DNA from: Burkholderiaceae bacterium
GTDB lineage: Bacteria; Pseudomonadota; Gammaproteobacteria; Burkholderiales; Burkholderiaceae
Length of the DNA: 32,907 bases
Direction: 5' to 3'
NCBI GenBank assembly: GCA_947448695.1
Contig: CANFOL010000025.1
Span: forward strand, 1 to 32,907
A program made the translations under genes and the position numbers. How positions within the stretch are numbered: position 1 is the first letter of the stretch; every line of letters begins with the position of its first letter. The notes under the pieces were generated by a model that was not told where the DNA came from, searched no databases, and worked only from the letters and a program-made list of their open reading frames with translations. Positions 16,844 through 24,782 of this stretch are shown one piece after another.

Positions 16844-18169
16844 ATGACTAAGCTTCATAAAATTGTTGTGGTTGGCGGGGGCGCTGGTGGTCTTGAGCTG
16901 GTTACTAAGTTAGGTGATACTCTCGGAAAAAAGGAGCAAGCCCACATTACCTTAGTGGACAAAAATAGAACGCATATTTGGAAACCGAAGTTGCATGAAA
17001 TTGCATCCGGAAGTATGGATTCTGGAGAACATGAATTAGATTACATTGCTCAGGCGCATTGGCATCATTTTCAATTTCGAATTGGTGCGATGAAAGCACT
17101 TGATCGGGTTCAAAAAACTATTACTTTAGAATCCTATTTCGATGAAAATGGACAACAAGTAACACCCGAACAAGTTGTTGATTACGACACATTGATTATT
17201 TGTGTAGGAAGTCTAAGTAATGATTTTGGTACACCTGGAGTGAAAGAAAACGCCTTTCTTTTAGAAAACCAGATGGATGCAAAAAAGTTTCACGCCAATT
17301 TAATTAATGCTTGCATACGCGCGCATTATCAACCCGAGTCCATTCGTGCAGGGCAATTGCATGTTGCAATTATTGGGGCTGGAGCAACCGGCGTTGAACT
17401 TGCAGCACAGTTACATCGTAGTACGCGAGAGCTTGTTTCTTATGGACTTGATCGGATAAATCCACAAAAGGATATTCAGGTAACAGTGATTGAGGCTGCC
17501 CCGAGAATATTGCCAGCTTTAACAGAGGATTTATCCTTTGCGACCCAACAATTACTTCATCAATTAGGCGTCAATGTGTTAACTGGCGCAAAAGTATGTG
17601 AAGTAAATAACAAAGGTGTTCTTTTCTCAGATGGAGGTTTTTTAGATTCTGAGCTCGTTGTTTGGGCAGCTGGAGTGAAGGCAGCAGATTATTTAAAAGA
17701 TATAGCTGGTTTAGAGACCAACCGGCTTAATCAATTAGTCGTTTTACAAACCCTGCAGACGACCCGTGATGAAAATATCTTTTCTTTTGGGGATTGTTCT
17801 TCCTGTCCATGGCCTAGTGCTAATGGTGGCAAGGGTGGATTTGTCCCACCAAGAGCACAGGCAGCGCATCAGCAAGCCAGTCACATGTATCAACAAATCA
17901 AACGAAGGCTCGCAAAGAAGCCATTAAAACCGTATCAATACAAAGATTTTGGATCGCTTGTATCCTTAGGAAAATTTAGCACTGTGGGCAGTATGATGGG
18001 AGGATTGATTGGAAATAACCTCATGGTTCAGGGTTACTTTGCCAAGATCATGTATCTCTCTTTGTATAAAATGCATGAGCTTGCCATTCATGGATTTAGC
18101 AAAGTATTCTTAGAAACGATTGCAAGACTTATTACGAAACGAACGGAGCCTCTCGTTAAGCTTCACTAA
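16844..18169 (+). CDS. Type-II NADH dehydrogenase-like FAD-dependent oxidoreductase
   Basis: This 441-residue flavoprotein fits NDH-2, the non-pumping peripheral membrane enzyme that passes electrons from NADH to quinone. It has an N-terminal FAD-binding VVVGGGAGGLELVTKLG (residues 8-24), a second dinucleotide motif AIIGAGATGVELAAQL (about residues 180-195) for NADH, and the FAD-contacting FSFGDCSSCPWP near residue 315. The C-terminal part (GFSKVFLETIARLITKRTEP) is the amphipathic membrane-attachment region usual in this family. Length is normal. A quinone-reducing enzyme could help balance redox in a phototroph, but it is also common in non-phototrophs. It is convergent with the BLUF-protein gene. 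Confidence 0.85.
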   Translation: MTKLHKIVVVGGGAGGLELVTKLGDTLGKKEQAHITLVDKNRTHIWKPKLHEIASGSMDSGEHELDYIAQAHWHHFQFRIGAMKALDRVQKTITLESYFDENGQQVTPEQVVDYDTLIICVGSLSNDFGTPGVKENAFLLENQMDAKKFHANLINACIRAHYQPESIRAGQLHVAIIGAGATGVELAAQLHRSTRELVSYGLDRINPQKDIQVTVIEAAPRILPALTEDLSFATQQLLHQLGVNVLTGAKVCEVNNKGVLFSDGGFLDSELVVWAAGVKAADYLKDIAGLETNRLNQLVVLQTLQTTRDENIFSFGDCSSCPWPSANGGKGGFVPPRAQAAHQQASHMYQQIKRRLAKKPLKPYQYKDFGSLVSLGKFSTVGSMMGGLIGNNLMVQGYFAKIMYLSLYKMHELAIHGFSKVFLETIARLITKRTEPLVKLH

Positions 18170-18192
18170 TTTTTGAAAGAGGCTTTAGTGAA
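18162..18192. terminator. Inverted repeat spanning the convergent NDH-2 / appA-like gene ends
   Basis: TTCACTAA (18162-18169) and TTAGTGAA (18185-18192) are exact reverse complements with a 15-base loop, and they contain the two stop codons. An overlapping repeat AGCCTCT (18147-18153) with AGAGGCT (18178-18184) offers an alternative fold. One of these may act as a shared terminator, though T runs are short. Confidence 0.35.
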
Positions 18193-19390
18193 TAATGGTC
18201 TTCAGCGTATTGAGGATTTTTATTGGTTTAGATATTTTGAGAGATTTAGTAAACGCATCCATGACATTTTTCTCAAGTTCATTCGATACATTACAGATTA
18301 AATCAGCGCCAAAACTATCATGGTTTTTCGAAAGATTGGAGAAACCACGACCCTTGAGCATCACAACAATCTTGGGGTTGACGGAGTAATCATGAATATT
18401 CTCAATCAGAGATTTCAAGCGTGATATTTGACCAGATTTAAACAAGGTTGGGCTTTGTGACAAGTCTAAAACATCGATCTTGTTAGCATGAACATAACTC
18501 AAAAGTTCATCATCCGTTTTAGAAAAATTCAGATTAACATTCATGCCAGCTTGCCAAAGGATTTCATAGTCAATCACACTAGAAATAATATGTTGCTCGC
18601 CGGGCATATTTGCAACCGTGACTTTCGGTGAATTACTCAGATAGATGTTGGAATGGAAATGACGTAATTTTCTAAAAAATACTAGGGCACGATTGAGGGC
18701 AATCGTAACCTCAAATTCATTGAAGATGTCCTCAGCACTAAGGTCTCCTAAATGTCCAGCTAGAGGTCCAATGACAAATGAGTAGAAGTTTCCCAAAGAA
18801 AAGTTATTTTTCTTATAGTAGGCTTGCAACATTTGCTCTGGCAAATCGGACCTATCCGTTATTAATAATTTCGCTAGGCGATGTATTTCATAAGTAGAAC
18901 TATCCTTAGAGAACGGAGTAAATTCATGCTTTCTTAACAGTTCAGGCCAAATATCTTCTCTAACAATGTTAAACAATAAATCAGAAACTCTATTTTTGGG
19001 TTTGTAAGAGTCCCTTGAACTTTTATAGACATTTTTTTGTGTAAAAAGTTTCATATTCCATCCGGAATACATTCTGTAGGGCGACAAACTTAAGGGCTGA
19101 ATTTCTGTTATCGAATGCCTATCATCTGCAAAGATTTTTGCCCAAACACTCTCAAGCTTATCTGGTGGTCCTTCGATAGATTGAAAAAAATCTCCATCGT
19201 TATACAAAAAAATTCCAGTAACCCCAATTTTTTTATTATTGCTAGAGGCTGCTAATTCGAGCTCATGCAAGTCCGTGTCACTAAAAGTTCTTAAAGCTTT
19301 GCTGCGATAGGATAAGTGTGCGATTACTGGAGCTTGATTAGTACCCTTAGGCCTGATTAAATCTATGGCTTTACTCATCAATGGGTTCAC
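18185..19390 (-). CDS. AppA-like BLUF photoreceptor with C-terminal SCHIC (cobalamin-binding-like) domain
   Basis: This 401-residue cytoplasmic sensor has an N-terminal BLUF domain (about residues 20-112). The flavin-contacting Tyr-28 (LSYRS), Asn-51/52, Gln-70 (FFQSIEG) and the Trp-Met pair in SGWNMKLF are all present, so blue-light activity is likely. The C-terminal third (about residues 255-390) is a B12-binding-like fold with GEQH, lacking the usual DxHxxG cobalamin motif. This matches the haem-binding SCHIC domain of AppA. AppA is the antirepressor that inactivates PpsR in low light and low oxygen. The start is GTG, 5 bases after GGAG. Its promoter region is shared with bchI and holds a PpsR-type box, so it may control its own expression. 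The middle segment (about 115-250) has no recognised motif; the cysteine-rich tail of AppA is not seen. Confidence 0.8.
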   Translation of the reverse strand: MNPLMSKAIDLIRPKGTNQAPVIAHLSYRSKALRTFSDTDLHELELAASSNNKKIGVTGIFLYNDGDFFQSIEGPPDKLESVWAKIFADDRHSITEIQPLSLSPYRMYSGWNMKLFTQKNVYKSSRDSYKPKNRVSDLLFNIVREDIWPELLRKHEFTPFSKDSSTYEIHRLAKLLITDRSDLPEQMLQAYYKKNNFSLGNFYSFVIGPLAGHLGDLSAEDIFNEFEVTIALNRALVFFRKLRHFHSNIYLSNSPKVTVANMPGEQHIISSVIDYEILWQAGMNVNLNFSKTDDELLSYVHANKIDVLDLSQSPTLFKSGQISRLKSLIENIHDYSVNPKIVVMLKGRGFSNLSKNHDSFGADLICNVSNELEKNVMDAFTKSLKISKPIKILNTLKTIIH

Positions 19391-19810
19391 ATCATCTCCT
19401 ATTTATTATGACTTGAACATCTGTGTTCAAGGATTTCAGTTTTGGGAGGTCTGTTAGCTCTAGATCAGATGACATTAAAGTTTTGCAACTCAATAAGTTC
19501 TTATTGCAATGCATCAAAATACGATCAAACATTTAAGACCATTTATTAACAAAAAACCGAATCTTTAATTAATTTATTAAAATGTACAAATATTGTCAAT
19601 AAAAATTGACATATTTAGATGTAAATTTAGGGAAAGCGCTAATTCAGGTCTAATTTTTTAAAATGAAAGGCTGTAATTCATGCTAAAAATTAGTTTTTGT
19701 ATTTCAAGTAAATAGGCGTTAAAAATTACTGAATTTTTGTGTATAAAATTGTTGTTAGATTAATGAATTATTTTCCAAAATAGTAAATAAAAATCAAAGA
19801 AAGAATAGAC
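19391..19810. other. Divergent intergenic region between the appA-like gene and bchI (420 bp)
   Basis: This AT-rich gap contains one exact TGT-N12-ACA box (19594-19611) close to its middle. I see no gene, hairpin with T run or repeat in the rest. Its position means that one site could repress both bchID and the BLUF antirepressor gene. Confidence 0.6.
19594..19611. promoter_or_regulatory. PpsR/CrtJ-type box between appA-like gene and bchI
   Basis: TGTCAATAAAAATTGACA fits TGT-N12-ACA and forms an extended perfect dyad (TGTCAAT-AAAA-ATTGACA), the most symmetrical of the boxes in this window. It also contains a TTGACA that could serve as a -35 element toward bchI, so a bound repressor would block polymerase. 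No second full box is found 25 bases away on either side. Confidence 0.7.
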
Positions 19811-20836
19811 ATGGCATTAAGTTTTCCATTCACCGCAATAGTGGGCCAAGAGGAAATGAAATTGGCAATGATTCTTTCGACGATTGATCCGAGTATAGGT
19901 GGTGTCCTGGTTTTTGGTGATCGTGGGACAGGTAAGTCCACTATGGTTAGGTCTTTAGCGGCACTTCTACCCACCATGATTGCTGTTGACGGCTGTACTT
20001 ACCATTGTGACCCGCTGGGTAAAATTTTATGTAGTAGCTGCGCAGCCATCAAAGCAGCTGGTGGGAAATTTAAATCCCAAACAATTGATGCGCCTGTGGT
20101 GGATTTGCCCTTGGGCGCCACAGAAGACAGAATTGTAGGATCCCTTGATATTGAAAAAGCCCTATCCCAGGGGGTGAAGTCATTTGAAAATGGTCTATTG
20201 GCTAAGGCCAACCGAGGTTATTTATACATTGATGAAGTCAATTTACTAGAAGATCATTTGGTCGATTTACTGATTGACGTTGCTGCTTCTGGTGAGAACG
20301 TTGTTGAACGCGATGGTTTAAGTATTCGCCATCCTGCAAAATTTGTTTTGATTGGTAGTGGTAATCCTGAAGAAGGTGAATTACGGCCACAATTATTGGA
20401 TCGATTTGGTTTATCAGTAGAAGTAAAGACTCCGAGTGAAGTCATGACGCGCATTGAAATTATCAAACGCCGAGAATTATATGAGCGGGATCCTGAAGCT
20501 TTTAATGGCCAGTGGTCAACTGCTCAAAATGAGTTACAAGAAAAAATCACTGCCTCCCGCAAAAGATTACTGAAGGTACAAGTCAGCGATGAGATTTTGA
20601 TTCAGATATCTCAGCTTTGTGCTCACTTGGGAGCGGATGGCTTACGCGGTGAGTTGACGATGATGCGAACCATTCGAGCGATTTGTGCATTTGAAAATAA
20701 AAAGGTGGCAACGCTAGATATGCTCAAACGTATTGCGCCATATGCACTGCGCCATCGTTTGCGTCGTGATCCACTGGACGACACGGGTTCTACAGTAAGA
20801 ATCGAGCGTGCCTTAGAAGAGTTATTTCCAAAGTAA
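19811..20836 (+). CDS. bchI: Magnesium chelatase ATPase subunit I
   Basis: BchI is the AAA+ motor of magnesium chelatase, which inserts Mg2+ into protoporphyrin IX and opens the bacteriochlorophyll branch. The 341-residue protein starts with the family-typical FPFTAIVGQEEMKLAM. It has Walker A GDRGTGKST at residues 36-44, Walker B in YLYIDEVNLL (about 137-146), the sensor region LIGSGNPEEGELRPQLLDRFG and the C-terminal LRHRLRRDPLD. Everything is intact. bchD follows with no gap (TAA then ATG). The promoter region carries a PpsR-type box. Confidence 0.97.
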   Translation: MALSFPFTAIVGQEEMKLAMILSTIDPSIGGVLVFGDRGTGKSTMVRSLAALLPTMIAVDGCTYHCDPLGKILCSSCAAIKAAGGKFKSQTIDAPVVDLPLGATEDRIVGSLDIEKALSQGVKSFENGLLAKANRGYLYIDEVNLLEDHLVDLLIDVAASGENVVERDGLSIRHPAKFVLIGSGNPEEGELRPQLLDRFGLSVEVKTPSEVMTRIEIIKRRELYERDPEAFNGQWSTAQNELQEKITASRKRLLKVQVSDEILIQISQLCAHLGADGLRGELTMMRTIRAICAFENKKVATLDMLKRIAPYALRHRLRRDPLDDTGSTVRIERALEELFPK

Positions 20837-22636
20837 ATGGAACAGCGTTTACCAGATTCAGAGCAAGACCAGAGACATTGGTCGGATGCTTGTTTAATTG
20901 CCAAAATCATTACTATTGACCCTGCTGGCTTGGGCGGTATTTGGGTTAAGTCTCAAGCAGGCCCAGTCCGAGATCAGTGGTTAAAAGGATTACAGCATTT
21001 GATTCAAGATCAAGTTCCGCTCATTAAGGTGCCAACCAATGCGGACGAAGGGGCTCTTATCGGAGAGCTTGATTTGCTCAAAACCTTGAACCAACAAAAA
21101 AAGGTCTACTCTCGCGGTATTTTGGATCAAATCCAAGAGGGTTTGCTGCTCATGCCGATGGCAGAGCGCATGAAATCCCACACAGCTGCCTTATTGACTC
21201 AGGCCTTCGATCTTAAGCAACAGTTCGGCATGATTGCTTTTGATGAAAGTCTAACCGAAGAGGATCAGCATTTATTGACTCGATTAGAAGAGCGCTTAGG
21301 ATTTCAGATTAACTTAGAGGGATTGTCTTACCGCCAATGTGAATTTAATCCAGAATCAATCGATATCAAGCAAATTAGAGCGCGCTTGAAGCACATAGAG
21401 GTACCGATTGAAGCTCTTGAAGCGATGATGATAGCTGCGCAATCATTTGGGATTGATTCACTGCGAGTTGGTTTGTACGTTGCACGTGCTGCGCGAGTTC
21501 TTGCTGCCCTGAGAGGGGCTGATTACCTTGAGCAAGTTGATATTCAGATGGCAACACGTTTGGTATTTGCTCATCGGATTACCCGTTTGCCTCAACCAAA
21601 GGAAGATCAGTCTGAACAAAATTCCTCTGAGGATCAGCCCCTGCCAGAGAATCAAGCACCTCCTGCGCCACAAGATCAAAATAGTTCAGAGCAAAAAGAT
21701 CAAGAGAATAATGAGCCTCAGTCGGATGCACCATCTTTAAATCGTGAAGACTTGGAAGAAATGATTATTGAGGCAACTAAAGCCACTTTGTCACAAAACC
21801 TCCTAGATTCTTTTGATCAAAACCAAAAAATTATTAAAACGAATGAAAGCTCTCAAGGAAAAGTGGGTCAACTGCAAAAAGGATTATTGAGTGGTCAGGC
21901 GATGCCCTCTCGAAAAGGACGACCTAGCTATAAGCACAAAGTAGATATTCTAAAGACTATACAGGCGGCTAGTCCTTGGCAAAAAATACGGCGATTAGAA
22001 ATGCAGGGAGCGCGTGCGACTGCGAGCGGAATTATTGTTAAGGCAGATGATATTTATCTCAAGCAATACGTCCAGCGTACAACTACTGTCACTGTGTTTG
22101 TTGTAGATGCTTCAGGATCATCTGCCATGGAGCGTTTGTCGGAAGCCAAGGGCGCCGTCGAGTTGCTTCTTGCGCAGTGTTACATCCGCCGAGACCAAGT
22201 CGCACTCATTACTTTTCGCGGCAAAGATGTAGAGCTGGTTCTCCCTCCTACAAGATCTTTGGTTCGAGCTAAGCGTATGTTATCCGGTATGCCTGGTGGT
22301 GGAGGCACACCCTTGGCGGCTGCCATACAAGATGCCGCTCAATTTGGTAAAAAATTGAAGTCAAAAGGTCAAACCCCGCTCATGGTTTTGCTCACAGATG
22401 GGCGTGCGAACGTAACTCTTGAAGGTGTTGGTGGGCGTGAGCAAGCGTTTAATGACGCTCTTGCTTGTGCAAAAAGAGCTCGAGCAGAACAATTGCAAAT
22501 GTTATTTATTGATACGGGTATGCGACCACAAGAGACTAATCAACAAATTGCTAAAGAGCTAGGCGCGTACTATTTGCCACTACCCCAAGGTAAATCTGCT
22601 TCGGTGGTGGAGGCAGCAAAAATGTTAATTAACTGA
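20837..22636 (+). CDS. bchD: Magnesium chelatase subunit D
   Basis: BchD is the platform subunit that forms a double ring with BchI and couples ATP hydrolysis to the catalytic subunit BchH (not in this window). The 599-residue protein has a degenerate AAA+ domain (about residues 1-245), an acidic, Gln/Glu/Pro-rich linker (about 255-305) and a C-terminal von Willebrand A domain. The MIDAS motif DASGS is at residues 424-428 and the second MIDAS stretch is in LTDGRANVTLEG. Length fits purple bacterial BchD. It is coupled to bchI, and its last bases overlap the end of the convergent 47-residue gene by 8 bases. Confidence 0.95.
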   Translation: MEQRLPDSEQDQRHWSDACLIAKIITIDPAGLGGIWVKSQAGPVRDQWLKGLQHLIQDQVPLIKVPTNADEGALIGELDLLKTLNQQKKVYSRGILDQIQEGLLLMPMAERMKSHTAALLTQAFDLKQQFGMIAFDESLTEEDQHLLTRLEERLGFQINLEGLSYRQCEFNPESIDIKQIRARLKHIEVPIEALEAMMIAAQSFGIDSLRVGLYVARAARVLAALRGADYLEQVDIQMATRLVFAHRITRLPQPKEDQSEQNSSEDQPLPENQAPPAPQDQNSSEQKDQENNEPQSDAPSLNREDLEEMIIEATKATLSQNLLDSFDQNQKIIKTNESSQGKVGQLQKGLLSGQAMPSRKGRPSYKHKVDILKTIQAASPWQKIRRLEMQGARATASGIIVKADDIYLKQYVQRTTTVTVFVVDASGSSAMERLSEAKGAVELLLAQCYIRRDQVALITFRGKDVELVLPPTRSLVRAKRMLSGMPGGGGTPLAAAIQDAAQFGKKLKSKGQTPLMVLLTDGRANVTLEGVGGREQAFNDALACAKRARAEQLQMLFIDTGMRPQETNQQIAKELGAYYLPLPQGKSASVVEAAKMLIN

Positions 22637-22772
22637 GTTTGTTTTGATCTTTGTCTCGATTAGATTTTCCGATTCTACCCATCGATTGATTACCGTAATG
22701 GTAGGCTCTAACAAACATAATTAAGCCTACAACGCCAATCACGAGGCAAATTATTTTTAAAGTAAGACTCAT
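22629..22772 (-). CDS. 47-residue single-span membrane protein downstream of bchO
   Basis: This short gene encodes 47 residues with one membrane segment (LTLKIICLVIGVVGLIMF, about residues 3-20) and a basic, polar tail (RIGKSNRDKDQNK). The ATG at 22772 is preceded by AAAGGAAAAAAG, a good ribosome binding site, which decides this start over a longer in-frame TTG-type start inside bchO. It begins 10 bases after the bchO stop on the same strand, so the two are probably one transcript, and it overlaps the end of bchD. No family is recognised. Its placement between two magnesium chelatase genes suggests a role near that complex, but this is inference. Confidence 0.6.
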   Translation of the reverse strand: MSLTLKIICLVIGVVGLIMFVRAYHYGNQSMGRIGKSNRDKDQNKLS

Positions 22773-22782
22773 CTTTTTTCCT

Positions 22783-23676
22783 TTAGGTAAGTAGTTGATC
22801 AATAGTTTGTTCAATGATTTCAATGCTTCTATTTGGGTTTACTTCATGCAATAAATGGCCGCCTTCCTCGAGATGAACGGTTGCTTGAGGGAAGTATTTT
22901 TCTAGAATCGGGATGAGTGATTCCGGTCGTACCCATTGATCTTTCCCCCCAACTACAAAGGTAAATTTGGTTTGAAGCAAGGCGCTCTTGGCAAGTAATA
23001 TGGGTATATCGGAGGCGGCCTTGAAATTCATAGAGCCATAAATATGGCTTTGTTTTTTGAATAAATATCGATAAGGCTCGCGTTGCTCTTCGCTCAGTAT
23101 CGAGTTGGTGGAGTCCAATAGTTTATTAATCATATTGGTTTTAGGAATACTGACTGCAAGTAAGCTTGCAGTCAGACTAGAGGTCATTATAGGATTAATC
23201 AGTGGACCTAAAAAAAACAACAAACTATTTGGAGGGTCCACGAGTGAGGGATTAAAACCTACAATCGCCTCTGGCGAATGTTCTAAGAGGAGACTTAAAG
23301 ACAACGAGCAATTCGCCCCTACGGAATGGCCGACGATGATGTTTGGCGATGGTATCTCAAGGGTGTCTAGCAAAAGCTTTAATTGTTCAGAGATGTCATT
23401 GATATGTAATTGTGCTTTTTGGGCACCTTGAGTAAAGCCGTGTCCGGGTAAATCAACTGTAAGTACCGTGTAATTTTCTTTAAGGTGATTGAAAATATGC
23501 ACCCAAGAATGGGTTGATGCTCCTGTGCCGTGAATAAAAAGAATCGACTTTGCATTTGGATTTGTATGCTTGCTTAACTGAAAGTGCCAATTGATTCCTG
23601 ATAGTTTGAGGGATTGGCTAAACCGCCGGTTTGGCCAATGAGGGGGAATTCTAGAAAGATCAACTGTCGGTGTCAT
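22783..23676 (-). CDS. bchO: BchO, alpha/beta hydrolase associated with magnesium chelatase
   Basis: This 297-residue alpha/beta-fold protein belongs to the BchO group found beside bchI/bchD in purple bacteria. Its chemical function is not established; it is usually called a magnesium chelatase accessory protein. Seen here are HGTGASTHSW (oxyanion region, about residue 49-58), the nucleophile elbow GHSVGANCSL, an acidic triad candidate in VVGGKDQWV and the late histidine in EEGGHLLHE. So the triad seems intact. It is on the minus strand, convergent with bchD and divergent from crtE. The 193-bp gap to crtE holds PpsR-type boxes and a palindrome that could control both. Confidence 0.85.
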   Translation of the reverse strand: MTPTVDLSRIPPHWPNRRFSQSLKLSGINWHFQLSKHTNPNAKSILFIHGTGASTHSWVHIFNHLKENYTVLTVDLPGHGFTQGAQKAQLHINDISEQLKLLLDTLEIPSPNIIVGHSVGANCSLSLSLLLEHSPEAIVGFNPSLVDPPNSLLFFLGPLINPIMTSSLTASLLAVSIPKTNMINKLLDSTNSILSEEQREPYRYLFKKQSHIYGSMNFKAASDIPILLAKSALLQTKFTFVVGGKDQWVRPESLIPILEKYFPQATVHLEEGGHLLHEVNPNRSIEIIEQTIDQLLT

Positions 23677-23699
23677 ATTGGATACATCAACTCATTTCG

Positions 23700-23712
23700 T
23701 CATTTATGAAAC
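23700..23712 (+). repeat. 13-bp direct repeat, copy 1 (bchO-crtE gap)
   Basis: TCATTTATGAAAC here recurs as TCATTTACGAAAC at 23743-23755 with one difference. The copies are 43 bases apart, about four helical turns, which would place them on one face of the DNA. This fits a two-site regulator but could be chance in AT-rich DNA. Confidence 0.4.
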
Positions 23713-23727
23713 CATTTTACTTTTAGT

Positions 23728-23741
23728 CATTTGGTCAAATG
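23728..23741. promoter_or_regulatory. Perfect inverted repeat in the bchO-crtE gap
   Basis: CATTTG and CAAATG flank a GT centre, giving a perfect 6-bp dyad. It lies between the two copies of the 13-bp direct repeat and 52 bases from the bchO start. It could be an operator for bchO or crtE; no known consensus is matched with confidence. Confidence 0.35.
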
Positions 23742-23742
23742 T

Positions 23743-23755
23743 TCATTTACGAAAC
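23743..23755 (+). repeat. 13-bp direct repeat, copy 2 (bchO-crtE gap)
   Basis: TCATTTACGAAAC differs from copy 1 at 23700-23712 by one base. It directly follows the palindrome at 23728-23741. Confidence 0.4.
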
Positions 23756-23808
23756 GAATCAGGGTTTGCCCTAGTCACCTTTGAATTGATTGACTTTACT
23801 ATTTGAAG

Positions 23809-23826
23809 TGTCTATATTAGTTTACA
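23809..23826. promoter_or_regulatory. PpsR/CrtJ-type box upstream of crtE
   Basis: TGTCTATATTAGTTTACA fits TGT-N12-ACA exactly. It ends 43 bases before the crtE start. A near-match follows with 25-base phasing. It may repress crtE-crtF and perhaps divergent bchO. Confidence 0.65.
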
Positions 23827-23833
23827 TATTAAG

Positions 23834-23851
23834 TGGTTAATAATATTTACA
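23834..23851. promoter_or_regulatory. Degenerate second PpsR-type box upstream of crtE
   Basis: TGGTTAATAATATTTACA is TGG-N12-ACA, one base off the motif. It begins exactly 25 bases after the first box, the same phasing as the perfect pair before bchC. That shared spacing is the reason for listing it. Confidence 0.45.
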
Positions 23852-23869
23852 CATTGTGGGGGAGTCAAT

Positions 23870-24778
23870 ATGTCGCCTAAATTACGCATTGAACAAGCTT
23901 TAGAAGAAGTTTTAAAAACTCAAGAGAGTCAAGGCGGTCCTGATTCCTTAAATCAGGCAATTCGACACGCTGTGATTCCTGGAGGAGCCAGAATTCGTCC
24001 GCAACTCTGTTTGGCGGTTGCAATTGCCTGCGGCAATGATGATCCTAAATTAGCGATGGGGGCAGCAGTTGCCTTGGAATTATTACATTGTGGTTCTTTG
24101 GTGCATGATGATTTACCTTGTTTTGATAACGCTGAGTTACGCCGAGGAATACCTTCTGTTCATGCAGCATACGGTCAACGTCTAGCGGTCCTTGCGGGTG
24201 ATGCTTTGATTGTGATGGCTTTTGAAGCGCTCCTTCATTCTGCAGAAGACTCACTCAATCGCTTAGCGCCAGTCATGAAAATTGTGGCTCAAGGTGTGGG
24301 AGTTCCTAACGGAATTATTGCTGGGCAAGCTTGGGAGTGTGAATCCAAAGTGAACCTGAGAACCTATCAAAAGGCTAAAACGGGGGCTTTATTTGCCGCG
24401 GCAACTTCTGCTGGAGCCTCATCTGCTGGATCAGATCCAAAGATATGGACAACTCTTGGCGATAGCTTGGGTGAGGCATACCAAGTAGCGGATGATATTC
24501 GGGATGTGATTGGTGATATACAAAGCTTGGGTAAGCCTGTTGGTAAAGATCTTGAATTAGATCGTCCTAGTGCTACGCGTCAATTAGGTCTTGATGGCGC
24601 AGTTGAATATTTTGATGAGTTAGTCACGCGTGCGATTCGTTCGATTCCAGAATGTCCGGGACAAGATATGCTGAAAAAGCTAGTCCTGAGCGAATCAGAA
24701 AGATTAGTGCCAAATGCTCTGTATGACAGAGCTCTAAAAGAGTTGGTGATCAAGTCGAATAAGACTTCAACGGTTTAA
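23870..24778 (+). CDS. crtE: Geranylgeranyl diphosphate synthase
   Basis: CrtE makes the C20 diphosphate that feeds both carotenoids and the geranylgeranyl/phytyl tail of bacteriochlorophyll. The 302-residue trans-prenyltransferase has the first Asp-rich motif DDLPCFD at residues 80-86 and the second DDIRD at 208-212. The IPP-binding loop reads GGARIRP (residues 38-44), where many family members have Lys; as I recall, Ala is also found in purple bacterial CrtE. Length is normal. A GTGGGGGAG ribosome binding site precedes the ATG. crtF follows after 4 bases, so they form one unit under the PpsR-type boxes. Confidence 0.92.
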   Translation: MSPKLRIEQALEEVLKTQESQGGPDSLNQAIRHAVIPGGARIRPQLCLAVAIACGNDDPKLAMGAAVALELLHCGSLVHDDLPCFDNAELRRGIPSVHAAYGQRLAVLAGDALIVMAFEALLHSAEDSLNRLAPVMKIVAQGVGVPNGIIAGQAWECESKVNLRTYQKAKTGALFAAATSAGASSAGSDPKIWTTLGDSLGEAYQVADDIRDVIGDIQSLGKPVGKDLELDRPSATRQLGLDGAVEYFDELVTRAIRSIPECPGQDMLKKLVLSESERLVPNALYDRALKELVIKSNKTSTV

Positions 24779-24782
24779 TTCA

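Noticed and set aside
23660..23695. TGT-N10-ACA near the bchO start
   Set aside because: The spacing is 10 instead of 12 and the inner bases are not symmetrical, so it is not a PpsR-type box.
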